From NCBI RefSeq assembly GCF_003627815.1, contig NZ_CP032698.1, positions 5,580,001-5,644,000 on the forward strand: a stretch of 64,000 nt of DNA, given 5' to 3'. Of the stretch, positions 53,395 through 64,000 are shown one piece after another. The stretch is from Streptomyces hundungensis (GTDB taxonomy: Bacteria > Actinomycetota > Actinomycetes > Streptomycetales > Streptomycetaceae). The notes below the pieces were generated by a model. The model had not been told where the DNA came from. It did not search any database and saw only the letters and a list, made by a program, of their open reading frames with translations. Position 1 is the first letter of the stretch, and each line of letters starts with the position of its first letter. The position numbers were made by a program, and so were the translations under genes.

Positions 53395-54312
53395 TCAGGG
53401 GGTTCGGGTCAGGCGGGACAGTTCGGCGGGGGTCAGCCGGAGCGCACCCGCCGCGACGTTGTCGACAAGGTGGTCGACATCGCCCGTGCCCGGAATCGCC
53501 AGAACATGCGCCCCACGCCCAAGCGTCCAGGCGAGCCGAACCTGAGCCGCGCTCACCCCCCGCTCCCGCGCGACGGCCAGCACCTCCTCGTCCTCACCCC
53601 CGGCACCCCCCGCCCCCGCCCCCCGTTCCCGCCCGACCCCCGCGATCGCGTAGAACGGCACGAACGCCACGCCCCGCTCACCGCAGAGCCGCAGCATCTC
53701 CTCCTGCTCGGCGGGCGCGCCGATGCCGTACGGGTTCTGCACGCAGACGACGGGCGCGATGGCGAGGGCCTCGTCGAGGTGGGCGGGGCGCACATTGGAC
53801 AGGCCCAGGTGCCGGATGAGGCCCGCCTCGCGCAACTCGGCCAGCGCGCCGAAGCGTTCGGCGATCGAATCGCCGCCGACGATCCGCAGATTGACCACGT
53901 CCAGGTGGTCACGGCCCAGCTGGCGCAGGTTCTCCTCGACCTGCCCGCGCAGCGCCCCCGGCGTCCTGGCGTGCTCGCCCCACTCGCCCGAGGGGAGCCG
54001 GCAGGGCCCGACCTTGGTGGTGATGACGAGGTCGTCCGCGTACGGGGCGAGCGCCCGGTTGATCAGTTCGTTCGCGGAACGCAGCGGCGAGAAGTAGAAC
54101 GCGGCGGTGTCGAGGTGGTTCACGCCGAGCTCAACCGCCTTGCGCAGGACGGCGATCGCCGTCGCCCGGTCGCGGGGGACGGCGTCGGCGCGCAGGGCCG
54201 GGCCCCGCTGCGGCAACCGCATCGTGCCGAAGCCGATCCGGTTCACGGTCAGGTCGCCGAGCTGCCAGCTGCCCGCGGCGGCCGCGGTGATCGTCTCTGA
54301 GGTGGTGGTCAT
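53395..54312 (-). CDS. Aldo/keto reductase family protein with altered catalytic His
   Basis: This 305-residue TIM-barrel oxidoreductase has IGFGTMRLPQRGP at the start, Asp and Tyr of the catalytic tetrad in LDTAAFYFSP, Lys in VITTKVGP and the NADPH-binding end (LAWTLGRGAHVLAIPGTG). The strand that usually ends in the catalytic His reads LDVVNLRIVGG, so this residue is replaced, as in some AKR subgroups. The Gly/Ala-rich insertion GAGAGGAGGEDEE near residue 240 is unusual. ATG 54312. The physiological substrate is unknown. Confidence 0.85.
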   Translation of the reverse strand: MTTTSETITAAAAGSWQLGDLTVNRIGFGTMRLPQRGPALRADAVPRDRATAIAVLRKAVELGVNHLDTAAFYFSPLRSANELINRALAPYADDLVITTKVGPCRLPSGEWGEHARTPGALRGQVEENLRQLGRDHLDVVNLRIVGGDSIAERFGALAELREAGLIRHLGLSNVRPAHLDEALAIAPVVCVQNPYGIGAPAEQEEMLRLCGERGVAFVPFYAIAGVGRERGAGAGGAGGEDEEVLAVARERGVSAAQVRLAWTLGRGAHVLAIPGTGDVDHLVDNVAAGALRLTPAELSRLTRTP

Positions 54313-54445
54313 GGCGGGAGTCTGGCAGCGCGGACGCGGGGTGCCGCGAAATGGCCACAAGCTGCCACGACTGTTCAGCTCGACTGAAGAGACCATGCGA
54401 AAACTTTCGATGGACGTGAGCGGTGGTGGCGGCGAAAGTCAAACC

Positions 54446-55630
54446 ATGACCCCTGCCACCGAGAACACCGAGACCGCGCAGACCGCGCAGACCGCCGAGA
54501 CCGCCGAGACCGCCTCCACCGTCGACCCGCACGCCAACGACGCCGCGCCCTACAGCGGTGGCGACCCGTACGCCGACTACCGCGCCGGCGACTTCGCGTT
54601 CACCGACCTCGTCGACCTCGCGGACCGCAGGCTCGGCGCCGGAGTCATCGCCGCCAACGACGAGTTCTTCGCCGAGCGCGAGAACCTCCTCGTCCGTGAG
54701 CCCGCCGTGTTCGACCCGGAGCACTTCGGGCACAAGGGCAAGATCATGGACGGCTGGGAGACCCGCCGCCGTCGCGGGGCGGACGCCGACCACGTCTTCC
54801 CCGCCCCGGAGGACCACGACTGGGCCCTCGTACGGCTCGGCGCGCCCGGCGTGATCAAGGGCATCGTCGTCGACACGGCGCACTTCCGCGGCAACTACCC
54901 GCAGCGGATCTCGGTCCAGGCCACCGCGGTCGAGGGCTCGCCCAGCCCCGAGCGGCTGCTGGCGGACGACGTGAAGTGGGACGAGATCATCCCGCCGGCA
55001 CCGGTACGCGGCCACGCCGAGAACGGCTTCGAGATCACCACCGGCCGCCGCTACACCCACATCCGCCTCTGCCAGCACCCCGACGGCGGGGTGGCCCGCC
55101 TGCGCGTGCACGGCGAGGTCGTACCGGACCCGGAGTGGCTCGACACCCTGGGCACGATCGACCTCGTGGCGGTCGTCAACGGCGGTGCGTACGAGGACGC
55201 TTCGGACAAGTTCTACTCATCCCCGACGCAGATCATCCTGCCCGGCACGTCCCGCAAGATGGACGACGGCTGGGAGAACCGCCGTCGCCGCGTCCGCGAC
55301 ACCAACGACTGGGTGCGCTTCCGGCTGGTCGCGCAGGGGGCGATCAAGGCGGTGGAGATCGACACGGCGTACCTCAAGGGAAACTCGGCGGGGTGGATCG
55401 CGCTGAGCGGGCGCGACGGCGAGACGGGGGAGTGGTTCGAGATCATCCCGCGCACGCGGCTCCAGCCCGACACCCTGCACCGGTTCCGCCTCCCCACCCA
55501 GGCGGTGGCGACCCACGTCCGCCTCGACGCGTTCCCCGACGGCGGGGTGGCCCGGATGCGGCTGCACGGCGCACTGACGGACGCGGGCGCGGCCGAACTG
55601 CGGCGCCGCCACGCGGAGTTGACCGGCTGA
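54446..55630 (+). CDS. alc: Allantoicase
   Basis: This 394-residue enzyme hydrolyses allantoate to ureidoglycolate and urea in purine degradation. It contains two related allantoicase domains. The first is around KIMDGWETRRRRGADADH and DTAHFRGNYPQRI. The second is around KMDDGWENRRRRVRDTNDW and DTAYLKGNSAGWI. A repetitive N-terminal tail (TAQTAQTAETAETAST) precedes them. ATG 54446 has only a weak ribosome site; ATG 54395 in the same frame is an alternative that would add 17 residues. No other purine genes are adjacent. Confidence 0.92.
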   Translation: MTPATENTETAQTAQTAETAETASTVDPHANDAAPYSGGDPYADYRAGDFAFTDLVDLADRRLGAGVIAANDEFFAERENLLVREPAVFDPEHFGHKGKIMDGWETRRRRGADADHVFPAPEDHDWALVRLGAPGVIKGIVVDTAHFRGNYPQRISVQATAVEGSPSPERLLADDVKWDEIIPPAPVRGHAENGFEITTGRRYTHIRLCQHPDGGVARLRVHGEVVPDPEWLDTLGTIDLVAVVNGGAYEDASDKFYSSPTQIILPGTSRKMDDGWENRRRRVRDTNDWVRFRLVAQGAIKAVEIDTAYLKGNSAGWIALSGRDGETGEWFEIIPRTRLQPDTLHRFRLPTQAVATHVRLDAFPDGGVARMRLHGALTDAGAAELRRRHAELTG

Positions 55631-55717
55631 CCCCGGTCCACTCGGCTTTGACCCCCGCCCGGCGGAACGGTTGCGCGTACGACGCCCGTCCGCCGGGCGG
55701 TTCTCATCGGGGCGCCC

Positions 55718-55996
55718 TCAGAGCGCGGAATCCTTGAGCGCGTCGATGAACGCGGTGAACGACTCGGCGCCGAGGAGCAGCGCCGGGCCATCCGGGTTCT
55801 TGGAGTCCCGTACGGGGACGGTCGTGTGGCCGTCGGCTATCTCGACGCAGTCGCCCTCGTCCGGGCCGCTGTAACTGGACTTGCGCCAGTCGGTGTCCGC
55901 GATCTCTACGCAGCTGCCCTCGTCGGGGCCGCTGTAGCTGGACTTGCGCCAACCGGTCAGCGCGGAAGCCCTGGGGATGATGCGGTCAGTTGTCAT
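55718..55996 (-). CDS. DUF397 protein with an internal duplication
   Basis: This 92-residue small protein carries the DUF397 signature twice: WRKSSYSGPDEGSCVEIAD and WRKSSYSGPDEGDCVEIAD, differing by one residue, then a single C-terminal half (VRDSKNPDGPALLLG). Most DUF397 proteins have one copy. Its start overlaps the 3' end of the XRE regulator gene by 11 bp. Pairs of DUF397 and XRE-DUF5753 proteins are widespread in Streptomyces and affect development or antibiotic production (WhiJ/AbaA-like systems). Confidence 0.88.
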   Translation of the reverse strand: MTTDRIIPRASALTGWRKSSYSGPDEGSCVEIADTDWRKSSYSGPDEGDCVEIADGHTTVPVRDSKNPDGPALLLGAESFTAFIDALKDSAL

Positions 55997-56786
55997 CGCG
56001 TTCGTAGTCCTTCGCTGTGGCCCTCAAAAGGGCGAGTGACTCCTTCAGTGGCAACGCATCGCTCAGCGCGAGATCGTATGTGCCCTGGAAACGCTCGACC
56101 AGCGCCGGGGAGTCGTGCACAGTTCCAGTGTGCAGCCCCTCCACGTAAGCGATAGGGGGCTGGTCCTCGAACCACATCAGCGTCACCATGCTGAGGAGTA
56201 GCGGGTGCGCGCCCATGCCGAACGGCAATACGTGTACGCGGATTCGGCCGGCGTCCGTCAGATCTGCCAGATGGACGAGTTGTTCCGCCATGACGGCTGG
56301 GCCACCGACCGGGCGGTGCAGCACGGTCTCGTCCAGGAGCGCCCACACGACCGGGGACACCGGATCGGTGAGGATGCCGGAGCGCTTCAGGCGGGTGGCG
56401 ACCGCCTGGTCCCGCTCTTCCGCGCTCAGCGGAGGGAACCTGACGCTCAGAACGGCCCGGGCGTACGCCTTCGTCTGGAGGATGCCCGGCACGCAGGACA
56501 GTGCGAACTCCCTGATCATGGAAGCCTGTTGCTCGAACTGCTTGGCGGCCTCGAAGTGATCGGCGACCGGGCGCGCGTTCTTGTCCGGCAGAAAACTCAC
56601 CAGAACATTCCCCGTGTTCAGCGCCCGGTCCAACCGCTTCGCGTCGTCCTCGGAGGGCCAGCGGCGGCCCGCCTCGATGTGGGCGATGTGCGTGCGGCTC
56701 ATGATGGCCATCTCGGCCAGTTGCTGCTGGGTGAGGCCGGCTCGTTCCCGCTGTTCCCTCAGCCACTCACCGTACGCCTTGGTCAT
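55986..56786 (-). CDS. XRE-family regulator with DUF5753 domain
   Basis: This 266-residue regulator has an N-terminal helix-turn-helix (LREQRERAGLTQQQLAEMAIMSRTHIAHIEAGRRWP) followed by a DUF5753 domain from about residue 85 (FALSCVPGILQTKAYARAVL, VLHRPVGGPAVMAEQLVHLADL, MWFEDQPPIAYVEG). It is upstream of and overlapping the DUF397 gene and probably forms with it a regulator plus small partner unit of the WhiJ type. Confidence 0.9.
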   Translation of the reverse strand: MTKAYGEWLREQRERAGLTQQQLAEMAIMSRTHIAHIEAGRRWPSEDDAKRLDRALNTGNVLVSFLPDKNARPVADHFEAAKQFEQQASMIREFALSCVPGILQTKAYARAVLSVRFPPLSAEERDQAVATRLKRSGILTDPVSPVVWALLDETVLHRPVGGPAVMAEQLVHLADLTDAGRIRVHVLPFGMGAHPLLLSMVTLMWFEDQPPIAYVEGLHTGTVHDSPALVERFQGTYDLALSDALPLKESLALLRATAKDYERDDN

Positions 56787-56890
56787 GGCTCAACTCCCTT
56801 GTGTGACGCGTCCGTTCGGGCGGTCGCTACCCCTGGGCGGGGGCGCTCATCTCCAGGAAGTGACGCGCAAGGGTGTTCGAAGGGGGGTGG

Positions 56891-56919
56891 GGGTGCGGCC
56901 CCAAGAAGGGACCGCACCC
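56891..56919 (-). terminator. Hairpin terminator of pepN
   Basis: Arms GGGTGCGG and CCGCACCC with additional CCC/GGG pairing around a short loop start 14 bp beyond the pepN stop on the minus strand. Confidence 0.65.
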
Positions 56920-56932
56920 TCCGAGCGAACCG

Positions 56933-59509
56933 TTACGCGGACGCCGCCGCGTCCGCCGCCCGGGCCCGCAGGGCGCGCTCGACGCCCGCGCGGGATTCCG
57001 AGATCAGGCGGCGCAGGGCCGCGTTCGGCTCGGCGGAGGACAGCCACGCGTCCGTGGCGTCCAGGGTTTCCTGGGAGACCAGGAGCGCCGGGTACAGGCC
57101 CACCGCGATCTGCTGGGCGATCTCGTGCGAGCGGGACTCCCAGACGCCCTTGACCGCGGCGAAGAACTTCTCCGAATACGGCGCGAGCAGTTCGCGCTGG
57201 TCGGTCTGGACGAAGCCGCCGATCACCGCTTCCTGCACCGCGTTGGGGAGGCTGTCGGACTCGACCACCGACGCCCACGCCTCGGCCTTGGCCTCCGCCG
57301 TCGGCCGCGCGGCGCGCGCGGTCGCCGCGTGGCGCTCGCCCGCCGCGGTCTTGTCGCGCTCCAGCTCTGCCGCGATCTCCGACTCGTCGAAGACGCCGGT
57401 CGCCGCGAGGCGGCCCACGAACGCCCAGCGCAGCTCGGTGTCGACGGCGAGACCGTCGATGACCTCCGCGCCCGTCAACAGGGCCTGGAGCAGGTCGAGT
57501 TGCTGGGGGGTGCGGGCGGTCGCGGCGAACGCGCGGGCCCAGGCCAGCTGGTGGTCGCTGCCCGGCTCGGCGGTGCGCAGGTGCGCCAGCGTCGCGTCCG
57601 TCCACTGGGTCAGACCCGCGTCGCGCCACTCGGGCGCCGCGTACAGGTCGAGGGCCAGCTTCACCTGGCGGTGCAGGGACTGCACCACACCGATGTCGGA
57701 CTCCTTGGTGATGCCGGACAGGACGAGCGCCAGGTAGTCGCGCGTCGCCAGCTCGCCGTCGCGGGTCATGTCCCAGGCGGAGGCCCAGCACAGGGCGCGC
57801 GGCAGGGACTCGGTGAAGTCGCCCAGGTGCTCGGTGACGACCCGCAGGGACTCCTCGTCGAGGCGGACCTTGGCGTAGGAGAGGTCGTCGTCGTTGAGCA
57901 GCACGACGGCCGGGCGGGCCTTGCCCACCAAGGCGTCCACGGCGGTCAGTTCACCGTCGATGTCCAGCTCGATGCGGTCGGTGCGCACCAGCTTGCCGGC
58001 CTCGTCGAGGTCGTACAGGCCGATCGCGATGCGGTGCGGGCGCAGCGTGGGCGCGCCCTGCGCGCCGGCGGGAAGCGCGGGGGCCTCCTGGCGTACGGCG
58101 AAGGAGGTGACGACGCCCGAGTCGTCGACCGCGATCTCGGGACGCAGCACGTTGATGCCGGCCGTCTCCAGCCACGCCTTCGACCAGGTCTTCAGGTCGC
58201 GGCCCGAGGTCTCCTCCAGCGCGCCGAGCAGGTCGGACAGGCGGGTGTTGCCGAAGGCGTGCGCCTTGAAGTACGCCTGCACGCCCTGGAAGAACTCGTC
58301 CATGCCGACGTAGGCGACGAGCTGCTTGAGGACCGAGGCACCCTTGGCGTAGGTGATCCCGTCGAAGTTGACCAGGACGTCGTCCAGGTCACGGATGTCC
58401 GCCATGATCGGGTGCGTGGAGGGAAGCTGGTCCTGGCGGTAGGCCCAGGTCTTCATCGAGTTGGCGAACGTCGTCCACGCGTGCGGCCACTTCGAGCCCG
58501 GCGCGTACGCCTGGCAGGCGATCGAGGTGTAGGTGGCGAACGACTCGTTCAGCCACAGGTCGTTCCACCACTCCATGGTCACCAGGTCGCCGAACCACAT
58601 GTGGGCGAGCTCGTGCAGGATGGTCTCGGCGCGCACCTCGTAGGCGGCGTCCGTCACCTTCGAGCGGAAGACGTACTGGTCGCGGATGGTGACCGCGCCC
58701 GCGTTCTCCATCGCGCCCGCGTTGAACTCCGGCACGAAGAGCTGGTCGTACTTGGCGAACGGGTAGGCGCAGTCGAACTTCTCCTGGAACCAGTCGAAGC
58801 CCTGCCGGGTCACCGCGAAGATCTCGTCGGCGTCGAGGAACTCGGCCAGCGAGGGACGGCAGTAGATGCCCAGCGGCACCGACTGCCCGCCCGGGCCCTC
58901 GTACGAGGAGTGCACCGAGTGGTACGGGCCCACGATCAGCGCGGTGATGTACGAGGAGATGCGCGGCGTCGGCTCGAAGACCCAGACGTCGTCCTTGGGC
59001 TCCGGGGTCGGGGAGTTGGAGATCACCGTCCAGCCGCTCGGCGCCTTCACGGTGAACTGGAAGGTCGCCTTGAGGTCCGGCTGCTCGAACGAGGCGAAGA
59101 CGCGGCGGGCGTCCGGCACCTCGAACTGCGTGTACAGATAGGCCTGTTGGTCCACCGGGTCCACGAAGCGGTGCAGGCCCTCGCCGGTGTTGGTGTAGGC
59201 GCAGTCCGCGACGACCCGCAGTTCGTTGCGGCCCGCCTCCAGACCGGCCAGCGCGATCCGGCTGTCGTCGAACACGGCGGCCGGGTCGAGGGAGGCGCCG
59301 TTCAGGACAACCTCGTGCACGGTCGGCGCGACCAGGTCGATGAAGGTTTCCGCCCCGGCCTCGGTCGAATCGAAGCGCACGGTGGTCGCGGAACGGTAGG
59401 TTCCGCCCTCTTGTGCGCCGCTCAGATCGAGCTCGATCTCGTACGAGTCAACGGTGAGCAGGGCTGCCCGCCGCTGCGCCTCTTCACGGGTCAGATTCGT
59501 GCCAGGCAC
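56933..59509 (-). CDS. pepN: Aminopeptidase N (M1 family)
   Basis: This 858-residue zinc aminopeptidase has the substrate motif GAMEN near residue 265, zinc site HELAH near 298 with the downstream Glu in NESFATY, and a C-terminal ERAP1-like helical domain. It removes N-terminal residues from peptides in the cytosol. GTG 59509 with AAGGAG at about -14 gives the expected family start PGTNLTREEAQRRA; codons upstream are open but look non-coding. Divergent from the DUF1203 gene. Confidence 0.95.
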   Translation of the reverse strand: MPGTNLTREEAQRRAALLTVDSYEIELDLSGAQEGGTYRSATTVRFDSTEAGAETFIDLVAPTVHEVVLNGASLDPAAVFDDSRIALAGLEAGRNELRVVADCAYTNTGEGLHRFVDPVDQQAYLYTQFEVPDARRVFASFEQPDLKATFQFTVKAPSGWTVISNSPTPEPKDDVWVFEPTPRISSYITALIVGPYHSVHSSYEGPGGQSVPLGIYCRPSLAEFLDADEIFAVTRQGFDWFQEKFDCAYPFAKYDQLFVPEFNAGAMENAGAVTIRDQYVFRSKVTDAAYEVRAETILHELAHMWFGDLVTMEWWNDLWLNESFATYTSIACQAYAPGSKWPHAWTTFANSMKTWAYRQDQLPSTHPIMADIRDLDDVLVNFDGITYAKGASVLKQLVAYVGMDEFFQGVQAYFKAHAFGNTRLSDLLGALEETSGRDLKTWSKAWLETAGINVLRPEIAVDDSGVVTSFAVRQEAPALPAGAQGAPTLRPHRIAIGLYDLDEAGKLVRTDRIELDIDGELTAVDALVGKARPAVVLLNDDDLSYAKVRLDEESLRVVTEHLGDFTESLPRALCWASAWDMTRDGELATRDYLALVLSGITKESDIGVVQSLHRQVKLALDLYAAPEWRDAGLTQWTDATLAHLRTAEPGSDHQLAWARAFAATARTPQQLDLLQALLTGAEVIDGLAVDTELRWAFVGRLAATGVFDESEIAAELERDKTAAGERHAATARAARPTAEAKAEAWASVVESDSLPNAVQEAVIGGFVQTDQRELLAPYSEKFFAAVKGVWESRSHEIAQQIAVGLYPALLVSQETLDATDAWLSSAEPNAALRRLISESRAGVERALRARAADAAASA

Positions 59510-59640
59510 CCGGTCATCTCCTTCAGATGCTTCAGTTCCATCAGATCGTGACGTTCCGGCCATCCTTGCACGCGGTATGCGCACAGCGCGATGTCCGTTT
59601 TCCGCCGGGGAAGCGGGCTCGGGGCGGCCACGCTTGAGCC

Positions 59641-60138
59641 ATGACGATCTACACCGCGCGGGCCATCGAGCCCGCGACCCTCTCGGAACTCCGCGCCCTC
59701 GACGACGCGGGGCGGCCCTGCGTCCCGTTCGTCGACCCCGAGGGCGGCGACCCCCTGCGCTGCTGTCTGCGGCCCGTCGCGCCCGGGGAGCGGATCGCCC
59801 TCGTCTCGTACGCTCCGTTGCGGCGGTGGGCGGCGGGGGCGGGGGTGTCGCCGGGGGCGTACGACGAGCAGGGGCCGGTGTTCATCCACGCCGACCCGTG
59901 CGAGGGGCCCTCCGGGGAGGCCGGCTATCCCTTCGCGCGGGCCGGGGCGCTGCGGGTGCTGCGCCGCTATGACGGTCGGGGGCGTATCGCCGGGGGGCGT
60001 CTGCTGGAGATCCCTCAGGCCGCGGAATCGGCGTTCGACGCGGCGCTGGACGAGGCGTTCTCCGACCCCGAGGTCGCTCTGGTGCACGTGCGTGCGGTGG
60101 AGTACGGGTGCTTCCAGTTCGAGGTCCGCCGCCCTTGA
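59641..60138 (+). CDS. DUF1203 family protein
   Basis: This 165-residue protein matches the DUF1203 layout, with GGDPLRCCLRPVAPGERIALVSYAPL, then GPVFIHADPCEG and a C-terminal EVALVHVRAVEYGCFQFEV. The Cys-Cys pair and the HADPC motif suggest metal or redox chemistry, but no reaction is known. The ATG at 59641 is divergent from pepN across 131 bp. Confidence 0.87.
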   Translation: MTIYTARAIEPATLSELRALDDAGRPCVPFVDPEGGDPLRCCLRPVAPGERIALVSYAPLRRWAAGAGVSPGAYDEQGPVFIHADPCEGPSGEAGYPFARAGALRVLRRYDGRGRIAGGRLLEIPQAAESAFDAALDEAFSDPEVALVHVRAVEYGCFQFEVRRP

Positions 60139-60508
60139 GCTTCGGGTGCGGGCAGGTGGGGCTCGCTCGCGCAGTTCCCCGCGCCCCTAACTGCTCGGTG
60201 CTGGCCAGCACCTCAGCCCGTCCGGCGTCTGAGCACGAGCGCCCTAGCCGTGTCGGTGCTGGGGCACCTTCAGCCTGTCCGGCGTTTGAGGACGAGCGCC
60301 GTTCAGGCGCGATGCGGGGTCTGGGGCGGAGCCCCAGGAAACGCCGGTTTCGGGTGCGGACCGTGCGGGGCTGGGCGCGCAGTTCCCCGCGCCCCTCAGT
60401 GGCACCGGTGCTGGCCCGCACCTCAGCCTGTCCGGCGATTGAGGACGAGTGCCGTTTAGGCGCGAAAGGGGTCTGGGGCGGAGCCCCAGGGGGCGCGGGG
60501 AGTCGGGG
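60139..60508. repeat. Mosaic of repeat motifs between DUF1203 gene and asd
   Basis: The gap of about 370 bp between convergent genes contains two cores GCGCAGTTCCCCGCGCCCCT (60169 and 60377). It also has three CAGCC(T/C)GTCCGGCG-type segments (60214, 60271, 60424) and two GTCTGGGGCGGAGCCCCAGG palindromes (about 60319 and 60471). The same parts make up the other convergent gaps in this window, here in a more degraded order. No gene is visible. Confidence 0.8.
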
Positions 60509-63307
<2,799 letters not shown>

Positions 63308-63316
63308 TACGGGTCG

Positions 63317-64000
63317 TTACTGCGTGACCTTCCCGATGATCACGCTGCCGGTGCCCGCGGCGGTGCCGCGCTCGTTCACCAGCTGCACGGTGCCGAAGAA
63401 CTGGCGTCCCTCGGGAGCCGCGCCCGCCACCACGACGTCCGCGGCGACCTGCGCCGAGGTGCCGCTCGCGAGCTTGACGGTCTTGCTCTCGTCGACCTTC
63501 AGGGTGCCGAGCGAGGGCGCGAAGTACACGTCCTTGTAGGCGTACGTGGTCGACCCGGACGGGACGGCGTAGCCGGCCACCTGGATCGTGTACGTGCCCG
63601 CGGCCGGCTTGACCACGCTGACCGACTCGTCGGAGCTGCTGGTCGTCGACTTGGCGACCGTCTTGCCGTTCTGGTCCAGGACGTACAGGTCGAGGTCGGC
63701 GCCCTTGTCCGAGGTGCCGCCGATCGACACGTCGAGGTGCTCGACGCCCGCACCGACGGTGACCGTGCTGGTCTGCGTCTCACCGGTCTTGATGGTGGGA
63801 GTGGCGACCTTCGCGGAGCCCAGCGAGCCACCCTTCAGCTTGCCCTCCAGGGCGGCGAAGTTGTTGGTGACCTTCCACTGCACGGGGGCCGGGGTGCCGG
63901 TCTTCGCCTCGGGCACCGTCTGGGTGGCCGGGTCGAAGGTGACGCCGAGCACCGAGACGTCCAGCTTGTAGGAGTTGTCCAGGTACGGCGACGTACGGCG
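63317..64000 (-). CDS. C-terminal part of an exported protein, probably an S8 serine peptidase
   Basis: The frame is open to the right edge, so the gene begins outside the window. The visible 227 residues are beta-rich, with a PPC-like domain (VGAGVEHLDVSIGGTSDKGADLDLYVLDQNGK, VKPAAGTYTIQVAGYAVPSG) and a last beta domain ending GSVIIGKVTQ. Such tails follow subtilisin-type catalytic domains in Streptomyces secreted peptidases, and the lead-in LDVSVLGVTFDPATQ fits that family from memory. The catalytic part is not visible, so the call rests on the tail. Confidence 0.65.
   Translation of the reverse strand, partial: RRTSPYLDNSYKLDVSVLGVTFDPATQTVPEAKTGTPAPVQWKVTNNFAALEGKLKGGSLGSAKVATPTIKTGETQTSTVTVGAGVEHLDVSIGGTSDKGADLDLYVLDQNGKTVAKSTTSSSDESVSVVKPAAGTYTIQVAGYAVPSGSTTYAYKDVYFAPSLGTLKVDESKTVKLASGTSAQVAADVVVAGAAPEGRQFFGTVQLVNERGTAAGTGSVIIGKVTQ

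Overview
The window is very GC-rich chromosomal DNA with GTG/TTG starts, ATGA/GTGA gene overlaps and strong third-position G/C. Its gene content includes a DUF397/DUF5753 pair, CsnR-type chitosan-oligosaccharide genes, a dynamin pair, an actinobacterial PknG and an LAETG surface protein. All of this points to a Streptomyces chromosome. Gene order also resembles, from memory, a conserved Streptomyces core region running from ssbB through the csn genes to malQ, pepN and asd.

Positions 1-6.9 kb are the right end of an integrated actinomycete integrative and conjugative element (AICE). It carries a truncated membrane protein, its own SSB, a solitary cytosine-5 methyltransferase, a primase-polymerase, a small CxC protein, a DUF3631 ATPase, and an overlapping excisionase-integrase pair. 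The integrase faces the 3' end of a tRNA-Arg(TCT) gene, the likely attachment site. The replication module contains two unusual DNA structures: a perfect 77-bp direct repeat in front of two genes, and a roughly 250-bp inverted array of iteron-like motifs around the end of the DUF3631 gene.

Positions 7.3-16.4 kb hold chromosomal genes: dynA-dynB (dynamin-like GTPases), ssbB, a thioester-forming LAETG surface protein, ettA, a hotdog thioesterase and an unrecognised protein. An ABC transporter with two giant FtsX-type permeases (16.7-23.6 kb) follows, then a truncated haemoglobin and an isoaspartyl-methyltransferase-like protein.

Positions 25.3-35.8 kb form a signalling operon on the minus strand: GlnX-like sensor, GlnH-like binding protein, coiled-coil protein, PknG kinase, PP2C phosphatase, VWA protein, FHA protein. 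It looks like an enlarged version of the mycobacterial GlnX-GlnH-PknG-GarA amino-acid sensing pathway. Positions 36.0-42.8 kb are the csnR-E-F-G-H-K operon with a clear CsnR-type palindrome. After it come an MscS channel, an HNH protein, a possible 47-residue leader protein, malQ and a small membrane protein.

Positions 47.5-53.4 kb are a module of a MarR regulator, an MFS pump, two EamA exporters and a LysR regulator, bounded by mirror-image repeats. The rest holds an aldo/keto reductase, allantoicase, a DUF397 plus XRE pair, pepN, a DUF1203 protein, asd, a frameshifted secreted M28 aminopeptidase and the C-terminal end of an exported protein, probably an S8 peptidase. Arrays of a 57-bp GC-rich repeat sit only between convergent genes (16.3, 47.7 and 52.9 kb), with related sequence at 60.2 kb.
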